A stretch of DNA of 64,000 nucleotides from Arthrobacter oryzae. Lineage in GTDB: Bacteria; Actinomycetota; Actinomycetes; Actinomycetales; Micrococcaceae. The stretch is from NCBI RefSeq assembly GCF_003634095.1, contig NZ_RBIR01000010.1, positions 62,001 through 126,000 on the forward strand, in the 5' to 3' direction. This document shows positions 37,950 through 46,551 of this stretch, piece by piece. The notes beneath the pieces were generated by a model that saw only the letters and a program-made list of their open reading frames with translations, did not search any database and was not told the DNA's origin. How positions within the stretch are numbered: position 1 is the stretch's first letter; each line of letters begins with the position of its first letter. The translations under genes were made by a program, and so were the position numbers.

Positions 37950-38876
37950 ATGGTCCGCATGCGACCGCCCGCGCCTTTGCCCGCCCATCTATCGACTGCT
38001 CCGTTCACCGTGCACGAGGCGAGAGCCGCCAATCTGAGCCGGGCCCGTCTCCGAGCATCCGACGTCGCCCCGGCCAGCCGGTTGATCTACCTCCCGGTGG
38101 GCTGGGACTTTGAGGTCCGAAGCCTGGCACCGGCGCTCTCGGCCGCGACGCCAGGCGGCTGGATCTCGCATTTGACTGCCGCGGTCATCCACGGGCTGTG
38201 GCTTCCGGCGTGGTTTTGCCAAAGCCGGGAGTTGCATCTCAGCAAGCCCCACGACCTGCCACCGGTCCGCCGAAAGGGCGTGGTGGGGCACACCGTGCTT
38301 GCCTTCCCTGACGAGGTCACGCTGCTGGACGGTATACGCATTTCGACCCCGGCGCGGACGTGGCTGGACCTCGCCCGCATCCTGCCGTTGGAAGACCTGG
38401 TGGCCGTGGGTGACCAGCTGGTGCGTCACCCGCGCCCGGGGCTGGAGATCCGCGCCAATCCGTGGGCCACGCGGGAGGAACTCCGGGCGATGCTCAAGCG
38501 TCACCCGAAGCTTCAAGGGATCGTGAAGGCCCGTCAGGCGACCGAGCTGATACGCGCCGGTGCCGACTCTGCACCGGAGACGTTTCTGCGGCTGGCGCTC
38601 ACCGCGGCCGGGCTCCCGGAGCCGGAGCTGCAGGTGCGGATTGTTCCGGAGGACCCGTATTCACCGGCCGCAGACCTGGGCTACCGCGAACAGCGCATAG
38701 CCATGCAGTACGACGGCGCCCACCACCGCACGCGCGAACAGCAGTCCCGTGACAACCGCCGCGACGACGTCTTCAACGCTGCGGGATGGCGGTACTTAAA
38801 GTTCAACGCGGACGATCTCGCCGATAGTTTCCGGGGCGCGGTGCGCAGGGTCCGCATCGCCCTGCGCACCCGTTAA
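37950..38876 (+). CDS. DUF559-type (Vsr-like) endonuclease-domain protein
   Basis: A 308-residue protein with two parts. The N-terminal and middle region (LPAHLSTAPFTVHEARAANL, SHLTAAVIHGLWLPAW, ISTPARTWLDLARILPLEDL) resembles AbiEi-type winged-helix proteins of actinobacteria. The C-terminal DUF559 nuclease-like domain, related to PD-(D/E)xK and Vsr folds, has SAPETFLRLAL (Glu near 210), DLGYREQRIAMQYDGAHH (Asp and Glu/Gln positions) and GWRYLKFNADDL. The function is unknown; a DNA-cutting or toxin-antitoxin-linked role is inferred. Its stop codon is the start of the downstream 72-bp repeat, and an identical-type repeat precedes it. Confidence 0.85.
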   Translation: MVRMRPPAPLPAHLSTAPFTVHEARAANLSRARLRASDVAPASRLIYLPVGWDFEVRSLAPALSAATPGGWISHLTAAVIHGLWLPAWFCQSRELHLSKPHDLPPVRRKGVVGHTVLAFPDEVTLLDGIRISTPARTWLDLARILPLEDLVAVGDQLVRHPRPGLEIRANPWATREELRAMLKRHPKLQGIVKARQATELIRAGADSAPETFLRLALTAAGLPEPELQVRIVPEDPYSPAADLGYREQRIAMQYDGAHHRTREQQSRDNRRDDVFNAAGWRYLKFNADDLADSFRGAVRRVRIALRTR

Positions 38877-38944
38877 GCACCCGTTGCCCTATCACGTAGG
38901 GTTGCCTCGCCGCCGGAATGACAGCCATACGTGATAGAGCAACG
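38873..38944 (+). repeat. 72-bp palindromic direct repeat, downstream copy
   Basis: It starts at the TAA of the DUF559 gene. The inverted arms at 38882-38898 and 38928-38944 are 17 bases with one mismatch (CGTTGCCCTATCACGTA and its complement) around 29 bases. It ends 37 bases before the flgE stop, so it could also act as a terminator between the convergent genes. Confidence 0.92.
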
Positions 38945-38981
38945 TGGAGGTGAGCGCACCCCGGAGGGTGGGCGCCGGGAA

Positions 38982-40157
38982 CTAACGCTTCAGCTGGGTC
39001 AGTTCCTGCAGGACCTCGTCCGAGGTGGTGATGATGCGGGCGTTCGCCTGGAATCCGCGCTGGGCAACGATCAGGTTGGTGAATTCCTGCGACAGGTCCA
39101 CGTTGGACATTTCCAGGGAACCGGCGGACAGGGTGCCGATGCCGGGATCGCCAGCGCCGCCCAGCTGGACTCCGCCCGAGTTGGCGGTGGCCACGTAGGA
39201 GGAGCTCCCGGCCTTTTCCAGGCCGGTGGGGTTGGTGAACTTGGCCAGCGCAATCTTGGCAAGGACCTGCTTGGTGCCGTTGCTGAACGAGCCGATCAGG
39301 GACCCGTCGTTACCGAGGGTGAAGGACTCGAGCTTGCCGGTAGCGGAGCCATTCTGGCCGCTGACGGTCAGGGTGCTCATGCCGGCGTAGGCGGAGACCT
39401 GGGCAAGGTCGACGCCGATGCCGCCAACGGTCAGTGCGGCCCCGGGGTCGAGCTTGCCGTTCGTAAACGTCCGGGTGATCGGTCCGCCGCTGGTGGTTCC
39501 ATCGGTGCCCCCGATGTTCCAGCTGTTGCCGCCGTTGGCCGTGAACGTCAGAGTCATGTCGCGGGCCGCGCCGGTAGCATCGTAGACCTTGACGACGCGG
39601 TCGAAGGTGGTTCCGGCGGCCGCGTCGCCGGGCAGGTTGCCGTCCAGCGTGATCTTGGACGTCGCCGTGGCGACCATGTTGTTCGGGTTCAGGGTGATGT
39701 CGCCGATTGCTCCGGCCGTATCGATGGCACCGCCGCTCTTGGCAGTCCAGCCCTGGAGGATCCCGCCGTCGGGGCTGACCAGCTGGCTGGCGGCGTCGAA
39801 GTTGAACGACCCGGCGCGGGTGAACAGCTGCTGGCCGCCCTTGCTGGTGACGAAGAAGCCGTCGCCGGAGATCATCATGTCGGTGGCGCGCCCGGTGCTC
39901 TGCGAAGATCCCTGGCTGAAGTTGGTGCTGACACCGGCGACGCGGACGCCGAGGCCGATCTGGGCCGGGTTGCTGCCGCCGGACTGCCCCTGCGGGGCGG
40001 AGGCACCCTGGGTCATCTGCGAGAGGGTGTCCTGGAACTGGGTGGTCGAGGACTTGAAGCCGGCCGTGTTGACGTTGGCGATGTTGTTGCCGGTGACGTC
40101 CAGCATGGTCTGGTGGGCGCGGAGGCCCGAGATTCCGGAGTACAGCGAGCGGAGCAT
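38982..40157 (-). CDS. flgE: Flagellar hook protein FlgE
   Basis: The 391-residue hook subunit has the rod/hook N-terminal motif LYSGISGLRAHQTMLDVTGN (then NIANVNTAGFKSS) and the C-terminal FTNLIVAQRGFQANARIITT. The ATG at 40157 follows AAAGG and starts at the family motif. It ends the flgB-to-flgE operon; beyond it lie the DUF559 and P450 genes on the other strand. Confidence 0.97.
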   Translation of the reverse strand: MLRSLYSGISGLRAHQTMLDVTGNNIANVNTAGFKSSTTQFQDTLSQMTQGASAPQGQSGGSNPAQIGLGVRVAGVSTNFSQGSSQSTGRATDMMISGDGFFVTSKGGQQLFTRAGSFNFDAASQLVSPDGGILQGWTAKSGGAIDTAGAIGDITLNPNNMVATATSKITLDGNLPGDAAAGTTFDRVVKVYDATGAARDMTLTFTANGGNSWNIGGTDGTTSGGPITRTFTNGKLDPGAALTVGGIGVDLAQVSAYAGMSTLTVSGQNGSATGKLESFTLGNDGSLIGSFSNGTKQVLAKIALAKFTNPTGLEKAGSSSYVATANSGGVQLGGAGDPGIGTLSAGSLEMSNVDLSQEFTNLIVAQRGFQANARIITTSDEVLQELTQLKR

Positions 40158-40188
40158 GGGAACTGCCTTTCTACGGGTGAAGAACTGG

Positions 40189-40653
40189 TTAGGGGGCGGC
40201 CGGAGCAGTGAGCCCGGTGATGGAGTCGAGGGGAACGGAGAGGTCACCGATCTTGACTGACGGGACTGAACCCGCATAGGAGACCGCGGTGGCGACGCCG
40301 GTTCCGGTGGTGCCGTCCGCGAGCGTGTACCCGACGGAGTGGCCGATCAACTGGGCCGCCGCCGTCCGCATCTGGAGGGAGAAGCCCTCCTTGCTGTTGC
40401 TGGTCAGTTCGGTCATTTTTTCCATCGTGGAAAGCTGGAGGGTCTGGCTCATCATCTGGTTGGTGTCCATGGGCGCGCTCGGGTTCTGGTTCTTGAGCTG
40501 CGCCACGAGCAGGGTCATGAACACGTTGGCATCCATGGTCTGCACGGGCGTCCGGACGGCGGACGCTGCCGTCGTGGCCCCCGCGCCGGAGACCGGCTGA
40601 GGGGTGACCGTCTGCGGTGTGATCGGCTGGGATGCGATCGGCTGAATCGTCAT
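40189..40653 (-). CDS. flgD: Flagellar hook assembly scaffold FlgD
   Basis: A 154-residue hook-cap protein. The N-terminal core MDANVFMTLLVAQLKNQNPS and PMDTNQMMSQTLQLSTMEKM is the FlgD family signature. The preceding Pro/Thr/Gln-rich segment is repetitive (PITPQTVTPQPV). The short C-terminus matches minimal Gram-positive FlgD. Confidence 0.95.
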   Translation of the reverse strand: MTIQPIASQPITPQTVTPQPVSGAGATTAASAVRTPVQTMDANVFMTLLVAQLKNQNPSAPMDTNQMMSQTLQLSTMEKMTELTSNSKEGFSLQMRTAAAQLIGHSVGYTLADGTTGTGVATAVSYAGSVPSVKIGDLSVPLDSITGLTAPAAP

Positions 40654-40671
40654 ATGTCGCGTTCCTTCGTG

Positions 40672-42342
40672 TCAGACAAGAATGTCGAGGGTGGTCTGGG
40701 GGCCGTTCAATATCCTGGCCGTGCGTATGGCGTTGTCGTCGGCGAGCGCATCCCAGCGGTGTCCGGGCCGCTGATCGGCCGGCCCGTTCCGGCCGCCCGG
40801 GCCGTTACCGCCGGGGTCCCGGCCCGCGGCCAACTGGCCGCTGCTGCCCGCCCGGTCCTGGGCTGCGCCGTTGTTGCCCCCGTTCTGGCCGAAATTTCCT
40901 GGCCCGTTGTGATCGGACACGTCGAGGCTGGCACCGAAGCCGGCGTCCGCGAGTTCCCTGCGGAGTTCGGGCAGGATCCCGCGGACCGCTTCCCGTCCGG
41001 CGTCCCCGGGGGCGAAAAGTTCGATCCGGACGCCCGCGGCGTCGATCTGAGCCCGGACAGTCAGCGGGCCGAGATCCTCCGGGCTGACCTTCAGGGTCAT
41101 GATGTGCTGGCCAGGTGCCGCCCCCACCAGGGTGAAGAGCGGTTTGGCCAGCTGGGGCTGGAGGGGTGCCTCGGTATGGGGCGCCGGCGGGGCAGCGGGC
41201 TGGGAGACGGGCTGGGTGGCGGCGGCCGCAGGCGGCTGGGCGGCCATTGCCGGCACAGCGGCCGACGCCGGCTGGGCGGTGGTGGCCACCCGTGCCGGGA
41301 CCTGGTCCGTCTGGACGTCGGCGTGCGCCTGGGCGGACGCCGGAGCGGAGGCCTGAGCCACTGCGCCGGCGGCCGTGGCGGCCGGCGGCGTGCCGTTGAC
41401 GGCCGTCCGCCGGATCTGTCCGGGCGAGGCCGGAGCGGGCGTCGTGATGCCTGTTCCGTTACCCGCCTGCCCGTTGCCGGCCGGCCCGGAGGCCGTGGCT
41501 GCAGCCGCCGGCGAACCGTTGACCGCCGGGGCGGAACCGGGCGCAGGAGTAGTCCCGGGGGTGCCGGTGACCGACGAGGCCGACGGCGGGGTCACGGCAG
41601 TGGCGGGCACGGCTGCCGGGGCAGAAGCCTGCGCAGCCGAAGCAGGCACCGCGGCGGGGAGAACGGCCGCGGTTGCGGAGGCGGCCGCCTGTCCGGCGAC
41701 AGGGAAGCCCTCGTGACGGGCCGAGGCCGACGCAACCGCTGTTGCTCCCGGCTGGGCTGCCGCTCCGGCCTGCGTTACAGCTCCGGCCTGCTGCGCAGTC
41801 TGAACCGGCTGTGCTGCCTGACCGGCCGGTGCTGCCTGACCCGATTGCGCTGTTTGACCCGCCTGAACCGCCTGCGCTGCCTGACCAAGTTGTGCGAACG
41901 AGACAACCTGGACGTTGGCGAACTGGGCCTGGGCATACTGCGCGGGTCCAAGGCTGGCGGAACCGGTTGCAGCAGCATCGGCCCCCGGCGCGGACCCGTC
42001 AGCAGGGCGCCCCGCTGTTGCGCTGTTCGCGGGAGTGCCGGCTGCCGAAGCCCCGTCCGTCGCGCCGTCACGGTCCGGCTTCGCGGCGCCGGCGGCCCGT
42101 TCGGCGTCGGCGGTTACGGCGCCGGCGGCACTGGCCCTCCCGGGGCCCGGCTTTCCAGCGGTCCTGGGTCCTGCAGCGGTGACGTTGCCCGCTGCACCCT
42201 GGACGTCATTGAGGACTGAGCCGAAGAGCGCAGTGGCCGGACGGTCGTGCCCGGGCCGCGGGTCGGCGCCCTGCCGGGCGGCCCGTCCGGGGGCGGCCGC
42301 AGCCGGCGTACCCGCAAAGTCCAGCGATGCCCCGGCTTTCAT
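40672..42342 (-). CDS. fliK: Flagellar hook-length control protein FliK
   Basis: The 556-residue protein is mostly Ala/Pro/Gln/Gly-rich low complexity, as expected of a secreted molecular ruler. A C-terminal Flg_hook domain (about 395-480; QHIMTLKVSPEDLGPLTVRA and GREAVRGILPELRRELADAG) contacts FlhB to switch export. It overlaps the C40-peptidase stop by four bases. Confidence 0.92.
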   Translation of the reverse strand: MKAGASLDFAGTPAAAAPGRAARQGADPRPGHDRPATALFGSVLNDVQGAAGNVTAAGPRTAGKPGPGRASAAGAVTADAERAAGAAKPDRDGATDGASAAGTPANSATAGRPADGSAPGADAAATGSASLGPAQYAQAQFANVQVVSFAQLGQAAQAVQAGQTAQSGQAAPAGQAAQPVQTAQQAGAVTQAGAAAQPGATAVASASARHEGFPVAGQAAASATAAVLPAAVPASAAQASAPAAVPATAVTPPSASSVTGTPGTTPAPGSAPAVNGSPAAAATASGPAGNGQAGNGTGITTPAPASPGQIRRTAVNGTPPAATAAGAVAQASAPASAQAHADVQTDQVPARVATTAQPASAAVPAMAAQPPAAAATQPVSQPAAPPAPHTEAPLQPQLAKPLFTLVGAAPGQHIMTLKVSPEDLGPLTVRAQIDAAGVRIELFAPGDAGREAVRGILPELRRELADAGFGASLDVSDHNGPGNFGQNGGNNGAAQDRAGSSGQLAAGRDPGGNGPGGRNGPADQRPGHRWDALADDNAIRTARILNGPQTTLDILV

Positions 42343-43103
42343 GATGCCGCCCCGGCAGGAACGATGCGCCTGATGGCCGTCAGGTTGGACTGCTGTTCCC
42401 AGGCGTCGCGGATCTGGATGGTCTTGCCGGGTACGGGCGCGTCAATTGCCTTGCCGTTTCCGAGGTAGATGGAAATGTGGTTGCCGCCGAAGCTCACCAG
42501 GAGGTCTCCGGGCTTGGCCTCGGCAAGGGAGGCTACCGGGGTGCCTTGGCGCATTTGGTCGCTCACGACACGGGGAATCTCCACACCGAGGTCTTTGAAG
42601 ACCCGCTGCGTGAAGCCGGAGCAGTCCATGCCGGTGGCCGGATTGGTGCCGCCCCACACGTAGGGAACGCCTATGTACTTCTTGGCCACCGCCACCACGT
42701 CGTTGCCGGTCGCGGCTGCGCCCGTGTGGATCGTTCCCGGCGCCTGGGCGGCGGTCAGCCCGGCGAGCCCAGCCAGGCCGGTCAGCCCGCCCACACCGGT
42801 GAGCCCGGCCAGGCCGCTGAGACCAGTGGCGCCGGCCGCCGTCGTGCTGCCCAATCCCAGCGAGGCACCCAGCCCCGAGCTATCGGTGAGAGAGGCGGCG
42901 CCAGCTGTTCCGGTGCCGCCCAGCGCCGTGGCGAGTGCCTGCGTAAAGGATGAGGAGTCGCCGGCGCCCGTGGCAGTGGCCAGCGAGGACGCGGCCGATG
43001 CCTTGGCCGCCGCGGCACTTGTCTCCGTGGCCGCCGGCCGCGTGAGTTCCGCGATCATTGATTGGATGCCCTGCATCCGGCCGATCGCCTCGGTCATACT
43101 CAT
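42339..43103 (-). CDS. NlpC/P60 (C40) cell-wall peptidase in the flagellar operon
   Basis: The 254-residue protein has a C-terminal NlpC/P60 domain (from about residue 135): VAVAKKYIGVPYVWGG, the nucleophile Cys161 in GMDCSGFT, His209 in GGNHISIYLG and a third polar residue near 221. Such enzymes cut peptide stems of peptidoglycan. The first 130 residues are Ala/Ser/Gly-rich with GLAGLTG-like repeats and resemble export-competent rod or hook proteins rather than a Sec signal peptide. Coupled between fliJ and fliK, it may open the wall for rod growth, the job of FlgJ in other bacteria (inference). Confidence 0.88.
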   Translation of the reverse strand: MSMTEAIGRMQGIQSMIAELTRPAATETSAAAAKASAASSLATATGAGDSSSFTQALATALGGTGTAGAASLTDSSGLGASLGLGSTTAAGATGLSGLAGLTGVGGLTGLAGLAGLTAAQAPGTIHTGAAATGNDVVAVAKKYIGVPYVWGGTNPATGMDCSGFTQRVFKDLGVEIPRVVSDQMRQGTPVASLAEAKPGDLLVSFGGNHISIYLGNGKAIDAPVPGKTIQIRDAWEQQSNLTAIRRIVPAGAAS

Positions 43104-43534
43104 GGCTTCACCTGGCTGTCTTCGCGGTGCCAGAGAGTCGAGGCGATCTCGTCAAGAACCGATTGTTCGGCGCGAAGGTCCGCGGAGCTGACCTCGGCGT
43201 CGTGGCGGGCCTGCAGTTTTTCCAGGCCGACGGACCGTGTGCGGGCAGCGATGAACTCGGCGCGGGCGATGGACTCGTCCACCTCGGCCAGACGCGTGAG
43301 GTTCTGCAGGTCCGCGAGCATGCTGTGGGAGGAGGACCGGGCGGCGGCGACGGCGCGCAGGGAGGCGGAGCTGGTGATGGGATCGTCAGTGGCAGCCAGC
43401 TCGCGGCGGGCGGAGGCCTCGCGGGCCCGGACGGAACTGGAGCGTGAGCGCGCACGCGCAAGCCCGGTGGCCGCCTGGTCCTGCTGGAGCTGGCGGAGCC
43501 GCAGGAGCCCTGCCAGAGAGAATTCGCGGTTCAT
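43100..43534 (-). CDS. fliJ: Flagellar export chaperone-like protein FliJ
   Basis: A 144-residue, almost wholly helical coiled-coil protein (FSLAGLLRLRQLQQDQAATG; VDESIARAEFIAARTRSVGL) between fliI and the C40 gene. Size, position and coiled-coil nature fit FliJ, the stalk of the FliI ATPase; sequence alone is weakly diagnostic. Four-base overlaps join it to both neighbours. Confidence 0.85.
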   Translation of the reverse strand: MNREFSLAGLLRLRQLQQDQAATGLARARSRSSSVRAREASARRELAATDDPITSSASLRAVAAARSSSHSMLADLQNLTRLAEVDESIARAEFIAARTRSVGLEKLQARHDAEVSSADLRAEQSVLDEIASTLWHREDSQVKP

Positions 43535-44859
43535 GCTGCTGCTCCCAGGATCGAAGTAAGGTGGCCGAGCCGTTGCCAGGACTCGGGATGGGCGGTGGAT
43601 TCGTCCATCGGCTGCTGGAGGAATCCGCTGACCTCGTGCTCGTGGTTCAGGGCGGCGTCCACCAGCGGGTTGGTTCCGGCCTGGTAGGCCCCGACGTCGA
43701 TCAGGTCCTGCGCCGCTTTGCGGGCCGCGAGGACCCTGCGGAGGGTGGCCGCGGCGTCGAGGTGGGGCCGGGAATTGACCTTGGTGGCCACCCGGGACAC
43801 GGAGCCGAGCACGTCCACGGAGGGGAAGTGCCCCGTGACGGCGAGTTTGCGGTCCAGCACCACGTGGCCGTCCAGGATGGACCGGGCGGCGTCGGCGATG
43901 GGTTCGTTGTGGTCGTCGCCGTCGACGAGCACTGTGTAGATGCCGGTGACGGAGCCGGTCTCGGCGGTGCCGGCGCGTTCCAGCAGCCGGGCCAGGATCG
44001 AGAAGGTCGACGGCGGGTAGCCGCGGGTGGCGGGGGGCTCGCCGGCCGAAAGGCCGATCTCGCGCTGGGCCATGGCCACGCGGGTGAGCGAATCCATCAT
44101 CAGGACCACGTCCTGGCCCTGGTCGCGGAAGGACTCGGCGATCCGGGTGGCGGTGAAGGCCGCGCGCATGCGCATGAGGGCGGGTTCGTCGGAGGTGGCC
44201 ACCACCACCACGGAGCGTGCCAGGCCGGCGGCGCCGAGGTCGTCCTCGAGGAACTCCCGGACTTCGCGGCCGCGTTCGCCGACGAGGGCAATGACGGAGA
44301 CCTCGGCGTCGGTGCCGCGGGCGATCATCGAGAGCAGCGAGGATTTCCCGACGCCGGAGCCGGCGAACAGGCCCATGCGCTGGCCCTTGCCGAGCGTCGT
44401 CATGGTGTCCAGGACGCGTACGCCGGTCTGCAGCGGGGTGTCGATGCGGGCCCGTTTCATGGCGTTCGGGGCCTCGTTGTCGATCGCCACGCGCGGTCCG
44501 CTGAGCAGCGGTCCCTTGCCGTCGATCGGCCGTCCCAGGCCGTCCAGGACCCGGCCGAACAGTCCAGGCCCGGTGGGGACCAGCACGGCGCCGCCCTTGG
44601 TGCGGACGGGGTCGCCGGCCGCCACACCGGCGAGCCGGCCGAGCGGCATGCAGCGCACGGAGCCGTCCAGCGCGGCGACCACCTCGGCGTCAAGGCCGGG
44701 GTGCTCCCCCACCGTTACTAGGTCGCCCAACGCGCAGTCCAGTCCTGACACTTCAAGGCCCAGGCCGATGACCGAGGTGACCACGCCCACCCGTTGCGGG
44801 GCGGCGGCGGCCAGCGCGGCGGCATAGTCGGCACCCTTCGGGCGCCACCCGGCGATCAT
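43531..44859 (-). CDS. fliI: Flagellum-specific export ATPase FliI
   Basis: The 442-residue ATPase is related to the F1 beta subunit and energises export. The Walker A loop is GSGVGKSS (167-174), Walker B is VVLMMDSLTR (near 245), and LVGERGREVREF and GEPPATRGYPPSTFSILARL are family-specific. Its start overlaps the fliH stop. Confidence 0.98.
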   Translation of the reverse strand: MIAGWRPKGADYAAALAAAAPQRVGVVTSVIGLGLEVSGLDCALGDLVTVGEHPGLDAEVVAALDGSVRCMPLGRLAGVAAGDPVRTKGGAVLVPTGPGLFGRVLDGLGRPIDGKGPLLSGPRVAIDNEAPNAMKRARIDTPLQTGVRVLDTMTTLGKGQRMGLFAGSGVGKSSLLSMIARGTDAEVSVIALVGERGREVREFLEDDLGAAGLARSVVVVATSDEPALMRMRAAFTATRIAESFRDQGQDVVLMMDSLTRVAMAQREIGLSAGEPPATRGYPPSTFSILARLLERAGTAETGSVTGIYTVLVDGDDHNEPIADAARSILDGHVVLDRKLAVTGHFPSVDVLGSVSRVATKVNSRPHLDAAATLRRVLAARKAAQDLIDVGAYQAGTNPLVDAALNHEHEVSGFLQQPMDESTAHPESWQRLGHLTSILGAAA

Positions 44860-45545
44860 GCCTGGCTCCGGTACGCGCCACGGGACGATCCGCCGTCAGG
44901 GTCTCCGGCGGGATCGACGTCGGCCTGCCCGGCCTCTCCCAGCAGCGCCGTGCGCGCACGGTCCAGTGCTCCGCGGAGGCTGGCGTCGAACCAGCCGTGC
45001 TGGTATTCCACTTTCGCGTCGCCGCGGCCCAGGGAGGGGTCCGGCATCAGCGGCAGCCCGGCGGGCGATTCCTGCCCTTCCCGGCTGAGGACGTCGATGT
45101 CCGCCGGGTGGAGACGGATGGCCAGCATCGTGGCGGCGTCGTTTCCGGTCAGCGCGCGGGCCAGGGCGGCGCGTGCGGTCCGCGTCCCCTCGGCCAGTTC
45201 GTAACCGAGGATGGCCTCGGCCAGTTCCAACGCCGTGCGGGCCAGGATTTCTTCGGCGTCCTGGAGGGCCTGGACGTTGCGGTGCGCGAAGTCGGTCCGC
45301 GCCACGGCGAGGGCGCGGACGGCACGGTCCAGGTCCTGCTGTCCGGCGGCCAGCGAGGCAGCCTGCTCGGCCGCCATCCGGTCCCGCCAGCGGCGCTGTT
45401 CCTTCGCGGCGGCGCGCACACCGGCGGCGTAGCCCGCGGCGTGGCCCTCGGTGTACCCGGCCTGGTCCATGGCCGGGCCGTTCCCCCGCAGTGAGGGAAA
45501 GACGATCCGGGCCGGGGCAGCGGCAGCGCCGCTGTCAGTAGACAT
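44856..45545 (-). CDS. fliH: Flagellar export ATPase regulator FliH
   Basis: A 229-residue protein with a Gly/Ala-rich middle (GYTEGHAAGYAAGVRAAAKE) typical of FliH GxxxG repeats and a C-terminal FliH/V-ATPase-E-like part (ALDRARTALL end). It regulates FliI and docks it to the C-ring. The ATG at 45545 overlaps fliG by 11 bases; the longer upstream frame is a shadow of fliG. Confidence 0.9.
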   Translation of the reverse strand: MSTDSGAAAAPARIVFPSLRGNGPAMDQAGYTEGHAAGYAAGVRAAAKEQRRWRDRMAAEQAASLAAGQQDLDRAVRALAVARTDFAHRNVQALQDAEEILARTALELAEAILGYELAEGTRTARAALARALTGNDAATMLAIRLHPADIDVLSREGQESPAGLPLMPDPSLGRGDAKVEYQHGWFDASLRGALDRARTALLGEAGQADVDPAGDPDGGSSRGAYRSQA

Positions 45546-46551
45546 AGTCTTCCTCGTCCCCGCGCTGGATGGTGATCTGGCCGTCGGCCTCCAGCTCACG
45601 GATGGAGCGGACCACCGCGGCACGGGCCTCCTCGATCTGCGAGGCGCGCAGCGGGCCCAGCCCGGCGATCTCGGATTCGAGGATTTCCAGGTTGCGCCCG
45701 GAGACGTTGGTGGTGATGGTCTCCAGGACCGGCTCGGAGGCACCCTTCATGGCGACTGCCAGGACGGCGGCGTCGAGTCCGCGCAGCACCAGCTGGACGT
45801 CGCGGCGTTCCAGTTTCACGATGTCGTCGAACGTCACCATCTGCGCCCGGATCTCCACCGCGAGGTCGGGATCGAGCAGGTCCAGGCCGTCCAGTACGGA
45901 CCGTTCGGTGCCGGCGTCGGTCCGGTTGATGATCTCCAGCAGCGGCTGGATGCCGCCCACCACTTTGGAGGCCTGCTGGGACACGGCCGCGCCGCCGCGG
46001 AGTTTGAGGGTGTCCGCGACGATCCCGATCGCTTCGGGCGCGCCGGAACCCATGGTGGCGATGCTGAGGGCGACGTCGGCACGCAGCGTGCCGGGCAGCC
46101 CGGACATCACGGCCGAGGCCTTGCGCGGACTGAGGTGGGCGAGAACCAGGGCGATGGTCTGCGGCAGTTCGCCGTCGATCAGGGCCAGAATCTGCACGGG
46201 TTCGATGTCCTCAAGGAACTCGAAGGACCTGCCGGCCATGTTGACCGTCAGGCGGTTCATGAGTCCTGCAGCCCTTTCCGAGCCGAAGGATGCCTCCAGC
46301 AGGCCCTCGGCGAGTTCCCGGCCGCCGCGGGCCTGGCGCGGGCTGGTCAGCGCGCTCTGGTGGAAGTCCTTCATGATCTGCTCGGCGACGTCCGGAGCCA
46401 CCTTGCGGAGCTTGACGATCTCGCCGGCAATCTCCTCCGCCTCGGTGTCCGTGAGCTGGGCCATGACCTTGGCGGCGTTCTCGGGGCTCATCTGCATCAG
46501 GACGACGGCGGCCCGCTGGGTGCCGGTGAGGAGCGTATCGGCCGGTTTCAT
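45535..46551 (-). CDS. fliG: Flagellar motor switch protein FliG
   Basis: The 338-residue rotor protein has the N-terminal TGTQRAAVVLMQMSPENAAK, the middle-domain motif ELPQTIALVLAHLSPRKASA (EHPQ in other species, here ELPQ), and the C-terminal charged helix region VTFDDIVKLERRDVQLVLRG that meets MotA. It overlaps the fliF stop by four bases. Confidence 0.98.
   Translation of the reverse strand: MKPADTLLTGTQRAAVVLMQMSPENAAKVMAQLTDTEAEEIAGEIVKLRKVAPDVAEQIMKDFHQSALTSPRQARGGRELAEGLLEASFGSERAAGLMNRLTVNMAGRSFEFLEDIEPVQILALIDGELPQTIALVLAHLSPRKASAVMSGLPGTLRADVALSIATMGSGAPEAIGIVADTLKLRGGAAVSQQASKVVGGIQPLLEIINRTDAGTERSVLDGLDLLDPDLAVEIRAQMVTFDDIVKLERRDVQLVLRGLDAAVLAVAMKGASEPVLETITTNVSGRNLEILESEIAGLGPLRASQIEEARAAVVRSIRELEADGQITIQRGDEEDYVY

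Noticed and set aside
38815..38822. GCCGATAG on the plus strand inside the DUF559 gene as a sixth sigma-28 promoter
   Set aside because: No TWAC box lies 15 bases upstream and no flagellar gene follows on that strand.
36632..38876. P450 plus DUF559 as a natural-product cluster or prophage piece
   Set aside because: No ferredoxin, biosynthetic, integrase or phage gene accompanies them, and no attachment-site duplication spans both.
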